From NCBI RefSeq assembly GCF_009932555.1, contig NZ_BLJO01000006.1:155626-219625 (forward strand): a DNA stretch of 64,000 bases, read 5' to 3'. The position numbers and the translations under genes are program-made. Below the pieces are notes generated by a model, which was given only the letters and a program-made list of their open reading frames with translations, ran no database searches and had not been told where the DNA came from. Source of the stretch: Steroidobacter agaridevorans (lineage in GTDB: Bacteria; Pseudomonadota; Gammaproteobacteria; Steroidobacterales; Steroidobacteraceae). How positions within the stretch are numbered: position 1 is the first letter of the stretch; every line of letters begins with the position of its first letter. Shown here piece by piece: positions 19,058 through 28,477 of the stretch.

Positions 19058-19594
19058 TCATTCAGCCGGCGCGTTGCCTTTTACCTGTTCTCTCACCGGC
19101 TTGAACGCCAGGCCGTTCGAGCACACGATGAAATTGCCGCGCCGGTCCGAGTGATAGGAGTAGCGATTGCCGCTCGCCTGCAGCACGACGCGATAGCCAG
19201 GCACGATCATTTGCGTATACATCTGTCCTGGCTGCGGACAACCCATCGCACCGTCCGGCCATTGCTGCTCGGTCGCGCTCACCACCGTGATCGCGTCGTG
19301 CTTCACCAGCGCCCGACGCGCCAGATCGTCCTGGAAAATCGCCAGCAGCTGCTGCGGCACTTCGCCCGAGCCTTGCACGGGCGCAGCCTCCTCGCCCGGC
19401 GCACGCATCGGTGGCATCTTCTTACCTTCGTTCTCCATCGCCGCCCTCCGACTCTCCACCGATGCCGGCTCGGCCGCTGCAGCGCGCCTGTCGGTATCGT
19501 CGCGCGAGCTGCCGGTGCAGGCCGCACTCAGCGTCGCCAGCATCAATACGGTCAGGAACAAAGAGCCTCGCGCTGGAGAATTCAGTACGATCAT
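19058..19594 (-). CDS. Hypothetical envelope protein, possible lipoprotein
   Basis: 178 residues. The N-terminus has a hydrophobic stretch and a candidate lipidation Cys (TLSAAC), though Ser at -3 is not ideal. A linker rich in Ala/Glu/Arg leads to a conserved-looking C-terminal domain (WPDGAMGCPQPGQMYTQ and VPGYRVVLQASGNRYSYHSD, with a later Cys in NFIVCSNG). This block recurs in small secreted bacterial proteins of unknown function. The two Cys may form a disulfide. It is divergent from rlmJ, 25 bases apart. Confidence 0.7.
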   Translation of the reverse strand: MIVLNSPARGSLFLTVLMLATLSAACTGSSRDDTDRRAAAAEPASVESRRAAMENEGKKMPPMRAPGEEAAPVQGSGEVPQQLLAIFQDDLARRALVKHDAITVVSATEQQWPDGAMGCPQPGQMYTQMIVPGYRVVLQASGNRYSYHSDRRGNFIVCSNGLAFKPVREQVKGNAPAE

Positions 19595-19619
19595 GGGTCA
19601 CTCCCGTTAAAGTTCCGCC

Positions 19620-20465
19620 GTGAATTATCGCCACGTCTTCCATGCCGGCAACTTCGCCGATGTCCACAAGCACATCGTGCTGCTGGCCCTGCTCGAGCGA
19701 CTCAAGCGCAAGCCCAAGCCGTTGTTCTATCTCGACACTCATGCGGGTCGAGGGTGGTACGACCTGCTGTCCCACGATGCATTACGCGGCAACGAATGGC
19801 AGGACGGCGTCGGCCGCGCACTGCGTATCACCCGAGCCTCTCCAGATCTTCGGCGCTATCTGGACGCCGTTAGTTCCCCGGAAGAGATTTCCGCGATCAC
19901 GACGCAACGCTATCCGGGTTCGCCGGTGCTGGCGGCGCGCGATCTGCGTCCCGGCGATCGCATCGTGCTGGTCGAAAAGCAGATCGCCGAGGCGCAAGCG
20001 CTCGAACAAGCGACGCGCGGTCGACGCGGCGTGTCGGTCGTGTGCGGCGACGGTTACGCCGCGCTCAAAACATATTTACCGCCCCGTGAGAATCGTGGCC
20101 TGGTGCTGATCGATCCGCCCTACGAATCGGAAAACGAATTCACTCAGGTCGAGAAAGCGCTGCTGCTGGGCCTGAGCCGCTGGCCCAATGGCATGTTCGC
20201 GCTGTGGTATCCGATCAAGCTGGGCCGCGAGACGCAGCGACTGCATCTGTCGCTGCAGAATTCCGGCTTGAGGAAGTTGCTGCTGGTCGAGCTGAGCGTA
20301 CGGCCGGCGGATTCGCCGCTCGGCTTGAACGGCTCCGGCTTGATCATCGCCAATCCGCCCTGGCAGTTCGATGAGGAGATCGCGCCGGCGCTGCGCGAGG
20401 CGCACGCTGCACTCACCGACGACGGCGCCGGTGGAGTCAACGTGCAATGGCTAGTGCCGGAATGA
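19620..20465 (+). CDS. rlmJ: 23S rRNA (adenine-2030-N6)-methyltransferase RlmJ
   Basis: 281 residues from a GTG; family members begin YRHxFHAGNFADV, which fixes this start. The SAM and catalytic motifs are present: YLDTHAGRGWYDL near the N-terminus and LVLIDPPYESENEF (the DPPY methyltransferase motif) at about residue 160. RlmJ methylates A2030 of 23S rRNA. It converges with tag, with one base between the stop codons. Confidence 0.95.
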   Translation: MNYRHVFHAGNFADVHKHIVLLALLERLKRKPKPLFYLDTHAGRGWYDLLSHDALRGNEWQDGVGRALRITRASPDLRRYLDAVSSPEEISAITTQRYPGSPVLAARDLRPGDRIVLVEKQIAEAQALEQATRGRRGVSVVCGDGYAALKTYLPPRENRGLVLIDPPYESENEFTQVEKALLLGLSRWPNGMFALWYPIKLGRETQRLHLSLQNSGLRKLLLVELSVRPADSPLGLNGSGLIIANPPWQFDEEIAPALREAHAALTDDGAGGVNVQWLVPE

Positions 20466-20466
20466 G

Positions 20467-21051
20467 CTAAGCCGCCTTCTTGCCCAGCGCTTTGCACTGC
20501 TTGTATCGGAAGCAGCTCGTCAGGTGATCGTTCACCATCCCGGTCGCCTGCATGTGCGCGTAGATGATGGTGCTGCCCACGAAGCGGAAGCCGCGCTTCT
20601 TCAGATCCTTGCTCAGGGCGTCCGACTCCGGGCTGGTGGCCGGAACCTTGCCGGCTAAAGCAATGTTGTTCTGGATGGGCTTGCCGCCGACGAAGCTCCA
20701 CAGGTGCCTGGCGAAATCGCCCTGGAACGCCAGGAACGCCTTGGCATTGCCAATGGCCGACTCGATCTTGAGCCGGTTGCGCACGATGCCCGGATCCTTC
20801 ATCAGCCGCGCCACGTCCCGCTTGCCGAATCTGGCAATGCGTTCAGGATCGAAGCCGACGAAAGCGGCCCGATAGCCCTCGCGCTTGTTGAGAATCGTCG
20901 ACCACGACAGGCCCGCCTGCGCCCCCTCCAGAATCAGGAACTCGAACTGGGTGCGATCGTCCCAGGCCGGCACACCCCATTCCTTATCGTGGTATTCCAG
21001 GTAGAGCTCGTTGCCGCCGAGCGGCCAGGTACAGCGAGTGGGTTCACGCAT
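20467..21051 (-). CDS. tag: DNA-3-methyladenine glycosylase I
   Basis: 194 residues, standard for Tag, which excises 3-methyladenine from alkylated DNA. Recognisable parts are RCTWPLGGNELYLEYHDKEWG at the start (zinc-binding Cys and His), FEFLILEGAQAGLSW, and the C-terminal zinc ligands in MVNDHLTSCFRY. The helix-hairpin-helix glycosylase core is complete. No lesion-response operator is visible upstream. Confidence 0.95.
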   Translation of the reverse strand: MREPTRCTWPLGGNELYLEYHDKEWGVPAWDDRTQFEFLILEGAQAGLSWSTILNKREGYRAAFVGFDPERIARFGKRDVARLMKDPGIVRNRLKIESAIGNAKAFLAFQGDFARHLWSFVGGKPIQNNIALAGKVPATSPESDALSKDLKKRGFRFVGSTIIYAHMQATGMVNDHLTSCFRYKQCKALGKKAA

Positions 21052-21204
21052 TACGTTCTCTTAATTTTCTACAGGTCTTACTTACGTATCAGCCTCAACG
21101 CCCGCTCGGCGAAGCATTTCGGCCAATGGTTACCCTGTTCGGCCAGGGTAGTCGACAAATCCTAGCTTCCGCAGGTGTAGACTTCTGCGGTCTATACAGT
21201 TTGA

Positions 21205-22242
<1,038 letters not shown>

Positions 22243-22247
22243 GCGCC

Positions 22248-23078
22248 ATGAACGACACCAGCATCGACCGCTACGCCGTGGTGGGCTATCCCATCCAGCA
22301 TAGTTGGTCGCCGTTCATCCACGGTCTGTTCGCGAAGCAGACCGGACAGGCCATGAGCTACACGCGCCTGGCCGTGACGCCGGAAAACTTCGAGCGCGAT
22401 GTGGGTGCGTTCTTCGCTTCGGGTGGCAAAGGCTTGAACATCACGGTGCCGCACAAGCAGTCCGCGAATATTGTGACGCGATATCGCACGCCTCGCGCCG
22501 AGATCGCCCGCGCCGTGAATACGCTGGTGTGGAGAAACGATGGCTTGCTCGGCGATAACACCGATGGCGCCGGCCTCGTCATCGATCTCACACGCAATCT
22601 GGGTTTCGATATTGCTGGCGCACGCATCTTGTTACTTGGCGCCGGCGGCGCCGCGCGTGGCGTCATGGGCCCGCTGCTCGCGGCCGCGCCGGAATGCATC
22701 GAGATCGCGAATCGTACCAAGCAGCGCGCGGTCGAATTGGCGGAAGAGTTCGAACTGCTCGGCACCGTGCGAGGCTGCACGTTCGAGGATGTCAGCGACG
22801 GGGTCTTCGATCTGGTACTGAACGCCACCTCCGCCAGCCTGCAAGACGATATCCCGCCCATTCCTCGCACCGCCATCGGCCCAGCGACGTTGTGTTACGA
22901 CATGGCCTACGGCAAGGGCGATACGGCGTTCACTCGCTGGTCGAAGACTGTCGGCGCCGGACGAGCCGAGACGGGCTGGGGGATGTTAGTGGAGCAAGCG
23001 GCGGAAGCGTTTCTGCTCTGGCGCGGAATGAAGCCCGATACGAAACCCGTGCTGGAAGCGATCAAGGCGCAGGCGTGA
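22248..23078 (+). CDS. aroE: Shikimate dehydrogenase
   Basis: 276 residues, cytoplasmic, NADP-dependent step of the aromatic amino acid pathway. The substrate-binding loop HSWSPFIHGLFAKQTGQ and GLNITVPHKQ (catalytic Lys) are present, then the Rossmann motif LLGAGGAARGVMGPL and, near the end, GWGMLVEQAAEAFLLWRG. Complete and without oddities. Coupled to hemB. Confidence 0.96.
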   Translation: MNDTSIDRYAVVGYPIQHSWSPFIHGLFAKQTGQAMSYTRLAVTPENFERDVGAFFASGGKGLNITVPHKQSANIVTRYRTPRAEIARAVNTLVWRNDGLLGDNTDGAGLVIDLTRNLGFDIAGARILLLGAGGAARGVMGPLLAAAPECIEIANRTKQRAVELAEEFELLGTVRGCTFEDVSDGVFDLVLNATSASLQDDIPPIPRTAIGPATLCYDMAYGKGDTAFTRWSKTVGAGRAETGWGMLVEQAAEAFLLWRGMKPDTKPVLEAIKAQA

Positions 23079-23087
23079 ACCGAGAGG

Positions 23088-23618
23088 TCACGCCTTCAAG
23101 TATTCGTCTTTGACCTTGACGTAGTGCGCGGCTGAATACGTCAGGAACGCGATCTCCTTCTCCGTCAGATCGCGCATTCGTTTGACAGGGCTGCCGACGT
23201 ACAGCCCGCCAGTCTTCAGCTCTTTGCCGGGCGGCACGAGACTGCCGGCGCCAATCATCACGAAGTCTTCAGTCACGACGTTGTCGAGCAGAATCGCGCC
23301 CATGCCGATCAAGCACGCGTTGCCGATCGTGCAGGCATGCAATGTCACGCGATGGCCAATCGTGACATCCGAGCCGATGATCAACCCTCGTCCGCCCGGC
23401 GCGTACGGGCCATCGTGCGTCACATGCAGCACTGAGCCGTCCTGAATACTCGTGCGCGCACCGATCTGAATCGAATGCACATCACCACGCACGACCGCCG
23501 TCGGCCACACGGATGAGTCGTCGCCGATCGTCACCTTGCCGATGACGACCCCCGCCGGGTGCACATAGACGCGGGCGCCAAGTGTGGGCGCGACACCCTT
23601 GTAGGTTTCAATTGTCAC
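23088..23618 (-). CDS. Gamma-carbonic anhydrase family protein (YrdA-like)
   Basis: 176 residues from a GTG overlapping the prlC stop (GTGA). The left-handed beta-helix hexapeptide repeats are clear (VVIGKVTIGDDSSVWPTAVV), and the metal-binding histidines lie in SVLHVTHDGPY and TIGHRVTLHAC. The family includes YrdA and CaiE-like proteins; many members bind metal but have no measured carbonic anhydrase activity. Coupling to oligopeptidase A is a known gammaproteobacterial arrangement. Confidence 0.93.
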   Translation of the reverse strand: MTIETYKGVAPTLGARVYVHPAGVVIGKVTIGDDSSVWPTAVVRGDVHSIQIGARTSIQDGSVLHVTHDGPYAPGGRGLIIGSDVTIGHRVTLHACTIGNACLIGMGAILLDNVVTEDFVMIGAGSLVPPGKELKTGGLYVGSPVKRMRDLTEKEIAFLTYSAAHYVKVKDEYLKA

Positions 23619-25624
23619 GCCGCCAGCCCCAACTGCTTCAGCAACGGCTCAATCGTCGGCTTGCGCCCGCGGAACTCGACAAACGCATCCATCGCATCCC
23701 GACTCCCGCCCTGTTCCAAAATCGCGGACAGGAACTTACTCGACACCGTCCGATTGAAGATGCCGCCTTCCTCGAACGCACTGAACGCATCCGCCGCCAA
23801 CACTTCAGCCCACTTGTAGCTGTAGTAACCCGCAGCGTAGCCGCCCGAGAAAATGTGCTGGAAGCTGTTCGGGAACCGATTGAACGCCGGCGGCTTCACG
23901 ACCGCGACCTGCGACCGGACTTCGCCAAGCGTCTGCAGAACCTTGCTTGCCGCGCCAGGCACGAACTCACTGTGAATGCGCAGGTCGAACAGCGCGAATT
24001 CCAGCTGCCTCACGGTCTGCATGCCCGCCTGGAACGTGCGCGTGCCGAGCAGACGCTGCAACTCCGCCTCCGGCAACGGCTGGTCCGTTTCCACGTGCGC
24101 CGAAATCATCGGAATCACTTCCGCGCGCCAGGCGAAGTTTTCCATGAACTGACTCGGCAGCTCGACCGCATCCCAAGCAACGCCGTTGATGCCAGCAATG
24201 CTCGGATAGTCCACACGCGTCAGCATGTGATGCAGGCCATGACCGAACTCATGGAACATCGTCACGACTTCGGAGTGAGTCAGCAGCGACGGCTGCGAAC
24301 CCACGGGCGGCATGAAATTGCAGACCAGATAGGCCACGGGCAGCGACGTAGCGCCGCCCATATGCTTGCGGCCGACACACTCATCCATCCACGCGCCGCC
24401 GCGCTTCTTGGCGCGAGCGTACAGATCGACGAAGAAGCTGCCGCGCCGTGAACCGTCGTCATTCAGGATGTCGTAGAAACGAACATCGGGATGATAGATA
24501 TCGACGCCGGCGCGCTCGGCGATTTTGACGCCATACAGCTTCTCAGCGACGGAGAACATTCCCGCCAGCACCCGCGGCAGCGGGAAATAAGGACGCAACG
24601 CTTCTTCAGAGAGATTGAATCGTTCGCGCTTGAGCTTCTCGGCGTAGAACGCGACGTCCCAGGCATTCAGCTCGCCGCCCGCAAATTTCGTGAGCTCGTC
24701 GAACTCTTGCTGCGCAACCGGCTTGCTCTTCGTCGCCAGCTGCTCGAGGAAGCCACGAACTTCGGGCACCGATGACGCCATCTTGGTCGCGAGCGAATAT
24801 TCCGCGTAGTTCGGATACCCAACCAGATTGGCGACCTCGTGACGGACCGCGAGGATCTGATCCATCAATTCGGTGTTGTCCCAACGGCCCTGGTTGCCAT
24901 CCTGCTCGGATGCCCGCGTCGTCCAGCCATGATAGAAGTCACGACGCAGCGGCTCGTGCACCGCATGCATCATCACGGAGGTGTAGTTGGGCGCATCGAG
25001 CGTGAACAGCCAGCCCACCTGTTGCTTGGCTTCGGCGGCCGCACGCGCGCGCTCGACGATCGGGGCCGGGAGCCCTTCGATTTCCTTCTCATCGGTGAGC
25101 AGACGCGACCACGCATTGGTCGCATCGAGCACGTTCTCATCGAACTTGGACTGCAGCGTGGCCAGCTTCTCGACCAGCTCCTTGTACCGCTGCTTCTTCT
25201 CCGGCGGCAGCGCGACGCCGGCCAGACGGAAATCGCGGAGCGCGTTCTCGACCAGCTTGCGCTGGCCAGGCGAAAGGCGGGCGCCCTCGTTCTTCAGCAC
25301 CGTTTCGTACGCCTGATGAAGACGCTCGTTCTGCGCGAGATCGGTGTTCCAGGCGGTGAGCAATGGCAGGCAGGCGTTATAGGCGGCGCGCAGCTCGTCG
25401 CTGTTCACGACGCCATTCATGTGACCGACCGGCGACCAGGTGCGGGACAGGCGGTGCTGCATTTCCTCCAGCGGCACGATCAGCGAATCCCAGGTGGCTG
25501 CGTTGTTCGACAACAGCCGCTCCAGCTCGGCGCGATTGGCGTCCAGCAAGGCGCGGATCCTGCCTTCCACTTCGGCAGGCTTGATTGCAGAAAATACCGG
25601 CAGATCGTTGCTCGGTGCAGTCAT
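23615..25624 (-). CDS. prlC: Oligopeptidase A (M3 metallopeptidase)
   Basis: 669 residues, usual length. The zinc motif HEFGH is in VVTMFHEFGHGLHHMLTR, with the third ligand Glu expected downstream in the VELPSQFMENFAW region. It degrades short peptides such as cleaved signal peptides in the cytoplasm. The translational overlap with the gamma-carbonic anhydrase gene suggests a two-gene operon. Confidence 0.96.
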   Translation of the reverse strand: MTAPSNDLPVFSAIKPAEVEGRIRALLDANRAELERLLSNNAATWDSLIVPLEEMQHRLSRTWSPVGHMNGVVNSDELRAAYNACLPLLTAWNTDLAQNERLHQAYETVLKNEGARLSPGQRKLVENALRDFRLAGVALPPEKKQRYKELVEKLATLQSKFDENVLDATNAWSRLLTDEKEIEGLPAPIVERARAAAEAKQQVGWLFTLDAPNYTSVMMHAVHEPLRRDFYHGWTTRASEQDGNQGRWDNTELMDQILAVRHEVANLVGYPNYAEYSLATKMASSVPEVRGFLEQLATKSKPVAQQEFDELTKFAGGELNAWDVAFYAEKLKRERFNLSEEALRPYFPLPRVLAGMFSVAEKLYGVKIAERAGVDIYHPDVRFYDILNDDGSRRGSFFVDLYARAKKRGGAWMDECVGRKHMGGATSLPVAYLVCNFMPPVGSQPSLLTHSEVVTMFHEFGHGLHHMLTRVDYPSIAGINGVAWDAVELPSQFMENFAWRAEVIPMISAHVETDQPLPEAELQRLLGTRTFQAGMQTVRQLEFALFDLRIHSEFVPGAASKVLQTLGEVRSQVAVVKPPAFNRFPNSFQHIFSGGYAAGYYSYKWAEVLAADAFSAFEEGGIFNRTVSSKFLSAILEQGGSRDAMDAFVEFRGRKPTIEPLLKQLGLAA

Positions 25625-25742
25625 GATGAACCCCGGATCCTGAATTCGAAGGACGACGGACTGGCCATTCTAAAGAGCCGGCCAGTGCAATGACACCCGC
25701 CCCTCACTGGGGCAGATGGCATTCCGAGGGTTTTGGGGACGA

Positions 25743-26519
25743 TTAGTTGGATTTCACCCAGTACAGGATGGCAATCGCGATACCTGCGACCACCACGACC
25801 CAGCGCAGGACAGCGGGCGGGAGTTTGCCGGCCAGCTTCCCACCGATCGCGCCACCGATCAGCGCGCCGATCGCCATGACCACAGCCAAGCCCCAGACGA
25901 CCTGGTCCGAGAACAGGAAGAACACCGCCGCGGCGATGTTGACGCTGAACGCCAGGACCTGCTTGAGCGCATTCAGTCGTGTCAGAGAGTCATCGAGCGT
26001 CAGGCCAAGCACGGCGAGCAACAGTACGCTCATGCCCGCGCTGAAGAATCCGCCGTAGATGGCAGCAGCAGCGATGGGCAATGCGGAGAACCATGCCGTG
26101 TGATGCTTATGCGACGGATTCGACAGCCGCTTGCTGACGAATTTCTTCACCGGCTCCTGCACGGCGAGCAGCAACGACGCTGCCAGAATCATCCACGGCA
26201 CGAGAGCGGTGAACGTGCGCTCGCCGGTTCGCAGCAGAATCATGCCACCCGCGAGACCGCCGAGCACCGCGATCGGTATCAGCAACATGAGCTGAGCCCG
26301 CTGACCTTTGAGATTGGGCAACTGCGCGATGGTCGCACCGAAATAGCCCGGGCACAGGGCGACTGCGTTGGTGATATTCGCCGCCACCGGAGGCACGCCC
26401 ACGGCGACGAGCACGGGAAAGCTGATCAGTGTGCCGCCGCCCGCCAATGCGTTGATCGCACCAGCCGCGACCGCTGCGAGCGTGGCATACACCAGACCCG
26501 AGGGATCCCAGGTAGTCAT
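25743..26519 (-). CDS. TauE/SafE family sulfite exporter-like membrane protein
   Basis: 258 residues from the ATG at 26519; the longer frame upstream is antisense. Seven to eight hydrophobic segments and the motif AGGGTLISFPVLVAVGVPPVA near the N-terminus place it in the TauE/SafE family (formerly DUF81). These proteins export sulfite or organosulfonates, though many members have unknown cargo. It is the last gene of the six-gene minus-strand operon starting at mhpD, so it is probably tied to the aromatic pathway. It may export a metabolite or released sulfite. Confidence 0.88.
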   Translation of the reverse strand: MTTWDPSGLVYATLAAVAAGAINALAGGGTLISFPVLVAVGVPPVAANITNAVALCPGYFGATIAQLPNLKGQRAQLMLLIPIAVLGGLAGGMILLRTGERTFTALVPWMILAASLLLAVQEPVKKFVSKRLSNPSHKHHTAWFSALPIAAAAIYGGFFSAGMSVLLLAVLGLTLDDSLTRLNALKQVLAFSVNIAAAVFFLFSDQVVWGLAVVMAIGALIGGAIGGKLAGKLPPAVLRWVVVVAGIAIAILYWVKSN

Positions 26520-26545
26520 CGCTTGAATTGAGCCTCTTCGACTTG

Positions 26546-27361
26546 TTATGCGCCGACGCGAAACGCCATGCCGGCCATGCCGCTGGCCCAGGCGGGAATC
26601 GCTTCGTAAAACAAACATTCGCCAGTGGCGCCGGGGACCGCGCCCGCGAGTGTAATCCAGGCGTTCACTTCGAGACCGCCATTGCCGGCGTCGATCAGGA
26701 TCTGCTCGTTGCTGAGCTTGGCCAGGCTCGCGCCTTGACCGGTCGCCAGCATGTCCATGAACCAGCGATCCCACGTCTCGTTGACTCGGCCTTCCTCGGG
26801 CACGCCCAGCCAATGTGACAAACCGCCGCCGGCCAGCAACGCGACGCGCTCGTCAGCCTTGCAATACTCCGCAACATACGCGCGCAGCAATTCGCCAAGC
26901 CGCCAACTCTCTTGCGGCGTCGGCGCCGGCGTATAAACCGTATTCACATATAACGGCACGATAGGCAGCTCGCGCCTCGGATCGACGATGCCGAGGGGAA
27001 TCATCACACCGTGATCCGGCCGCAGGCGTGCCGGTTTGGCGAGTTTGAAGCCGCGATCGTTAGCAAACATCGCGAAGCCGGTCGAGAACGCGGCGTCGCC
27101 GCGAATCGGATCCGTCGGCAATCCCATGTCGCCATACGGCGTGTACGAGTCGGCCGTGCCGATCGCGAATGGCATGGGCTGATCGAGCCGGAAGTTGTTC
27201 AAATGATCGCTGGTTATCACTACCAGCAACGTCGGATGAGTTTCGCGCAGCTGGCGCCCCAGCTCCTTCATGCCGACGAACACGCGCTCGGCCTGCTCTT
27301 CCAGCCCGCCCGGAGCGCCCAGCACGTGCGACATGGCGAACGCGCCCACGATCTTGCCCAT
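26546..27361 (-). CDS. Class III extradiol ring-cleavage dioxygenase, catalytic subunit (LigB/CarBb-like)
   Basis: 271 residues from the ATG at 27361. The start MGKIVGAFAMSHVLGAPGG places a His at residue 12, as in the LigB iron site, with a second candidate ligand H53 in VITSDHLNNF and a candidate Glu in FYEAIPAWASG. These enzymes use non-haem Fe(II) and O2 to open catechol-type rings next to the diol. The small subunit is encoded two bases upstream, so the product is expected to be a two-subunit enzyme of the LigAB/CarBaBb type. In the car pathway it cleaves 2'-aminobiphenyl-2,3-diol; the substrate here is unknown. Confidence 0.9.
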   Translation of the reverse strand: MGKIVGAFAMSHVLGAPGGLEEQAERVFVGMKELGRQLRETHPTLLVVITSDHLNNFRLDQPMPFAIGTADSYTPYGDMGLPTDPIRGDAAFSTGFAMFANDRGFKLAKPARLRPDHGVMIPLGIVDPRRELPIVPLYVNTVYTPAPTPQESWRLGELLRAYVAEYCKADERVALLAGGGLSHWLGVPEEGRVNETWDRWFMDMLATGQGASLAKLSNEQILIDAGNGGLEVNAWITLAGAVPGATGECLFYEAIPAWASGMAGMAFRVGA

Positions 27362-27363
27362 GG

Positions 27364-27630
27364 TCAGCGCCTCGCGAAGTAATAATCGATGGGGAAGAAT
27401 GGCATGGTCGGGCGGCCCGACCAGATCAGCCATTTGATCACCAGATTGGGATGAATGCCGAGGCGATGCAAGTCGTCGCGCCCGCCGGCACGCAAGGTCT
27501 CGCGCACGTCGGCGGGCACATCGAAGCGATCGAACAGCACGTCGGGGCTGGCTCGAATCAAGCCGCGATCCGTGGGCGTCTCGATCAGGTGCTCGATCAG
27601 CTCGTGCACCCCACGCGGCGGAGTCGGCAC
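27364..27630 (-). CDS. Class III extradiol dioxygenase, small subunit (LigA/CarBa-like)
   Basis: 88 residues from a GTG one base after the hydrolase stop codon. The order of helices and the segment DVPADVRETLRAGGRDDLHR followed by LGIHPNLVIKWLIWSG match the LigA domain, the small subunit that caps the active site of LigB-type dioxygenases. It lies immediately upstream of the catalytic subunit gene, as carBa precedes carBb. LigA subunits carry no metal themselves. Confidence 0.88.
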   Translation of the reverse strand: MPTPPRGVHELIEHLIETPTDRGLIRASPDVLFDRFDVPADVRETLRAGGRDDLHRLGIHPNLVIKWLIWSGRPTMPFFPIDYYFARR

Positions 27631-27631
27631 G

Positions 27632-28465
27632 TCAGTTCACCGGCTGCGACAGGAATCGATCGACGGCCGCGCAGAAATCGGCGGTCCGCTCGATCATCGC
27701 CCAATGGCCGCAGTGAGGCACGATGTAGCCCCAGCTGTTCTCGAACAGCTCGAGGAAACGATACGCCCGCGCCAGGGTCGACACGCCGTCTTCCTTGCCG
27801 TTCACGATCAACACCGGATGTTTGATCTTGCGCAGCTCGTCTTCCGGATAGTTCAGCGTGCCCTTGCGCGTCTCGGCATTCACAGCCGCCAGCGCAGCTT
27901 TCGCGCCCGGCTCGTGGGTCAGATTGAAACGATACTGAACCAGCTCCTCGGGCGGCGAATATTTCGGCGACGTGAGGCCGGCGATCACGCGACGCATGCC
28001 GTCCACCGTGAAATCGTAGTTCAGGTTGTGCAGCAACTGCGGCGACGGCCGTTCTGGAATCGGCAAACCCGCGCTGCCCATCAACACCAGGCGCTCGACG
28101 CGCTCCGGACGTTGCAGCGTCGCACCGATACAAGTCGCGCCGCCCATGGAATTGCCGACCAGAAATGCCTTGTCGATGTTGAGCGCATCCAGCAAGGTCA
28201 CGAGCTGACGGTTGCGGCCCGGCTGATCGTAGGTGTAGCCGTCCGGCGAAGGCTTGTCGCTGCGGCCGAAGCCGACCATGTCCGGCACGATCACCCGATA
28301 TTTCTTCGCGAAGATCGGAATGCACTCGCGCCAGTTGCCGTATGCATCGGCGCCCGCGCCGCCGCCGTGCATGAGCACCAGCGTCGGCCCGCTGCCCGCT
28401 TCCAGGTAGTGAGTGCGGATGCCGTTGGTGTCGACGAAGTTCGAAGCGAATTCACTCATGGGCAT
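27632..28465 (-). CDS. Meta-cleavage product alpha/beta hydrolase (CarC/BphD-like)
   Basis: 277 residues; a second ATG at 28459 is a possible start. The alpha/beta-hydrolase triad is visible: nucleophile S106 in LVGNSMGGATCI, Asp in VNGKEDGVSTL and His in VPHCGHWAMIER. The N-terminal LVLMHGGGAGADAYGNW (oxyanion region) is typical of C-C bond hydrolases that split the 2-hydroxy-6-oxo-hexadienoate formed by ring cleavage into a carboxylic acid and 2-hydroxypenta-2,4-dienoate. Position between the Rieske oxygenase and extradiol genes supports this. Confidence 0.88.
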   Translation of the reverse strand: MPMSEFASNFVDTNGIRTHYLEAGSGPTLVLMHGGGAGADAYGNWRECIPIFAKKYRVIVPDMVGFGRSDKPSPDGYTYDQPGRNRQLVTLLDALNIDKAFLVGNSMGGATCIGATLQRPERVERLVLMGSAGLPIPERPSPQLLHNLNYDFTVDGMRRVIAGLTSPKYSPPEELVQYRFNLTHEPGAKAALAAVNAETRKGTLNYPEDELRKIKHPVLIVNGKEDGVSTLARAYRFLELFENSWGYIVPHCGHWAMIERTADFCAAVDRFLSQPVN

Positions 28466-28477
28466 GGCTCGTCGAAA

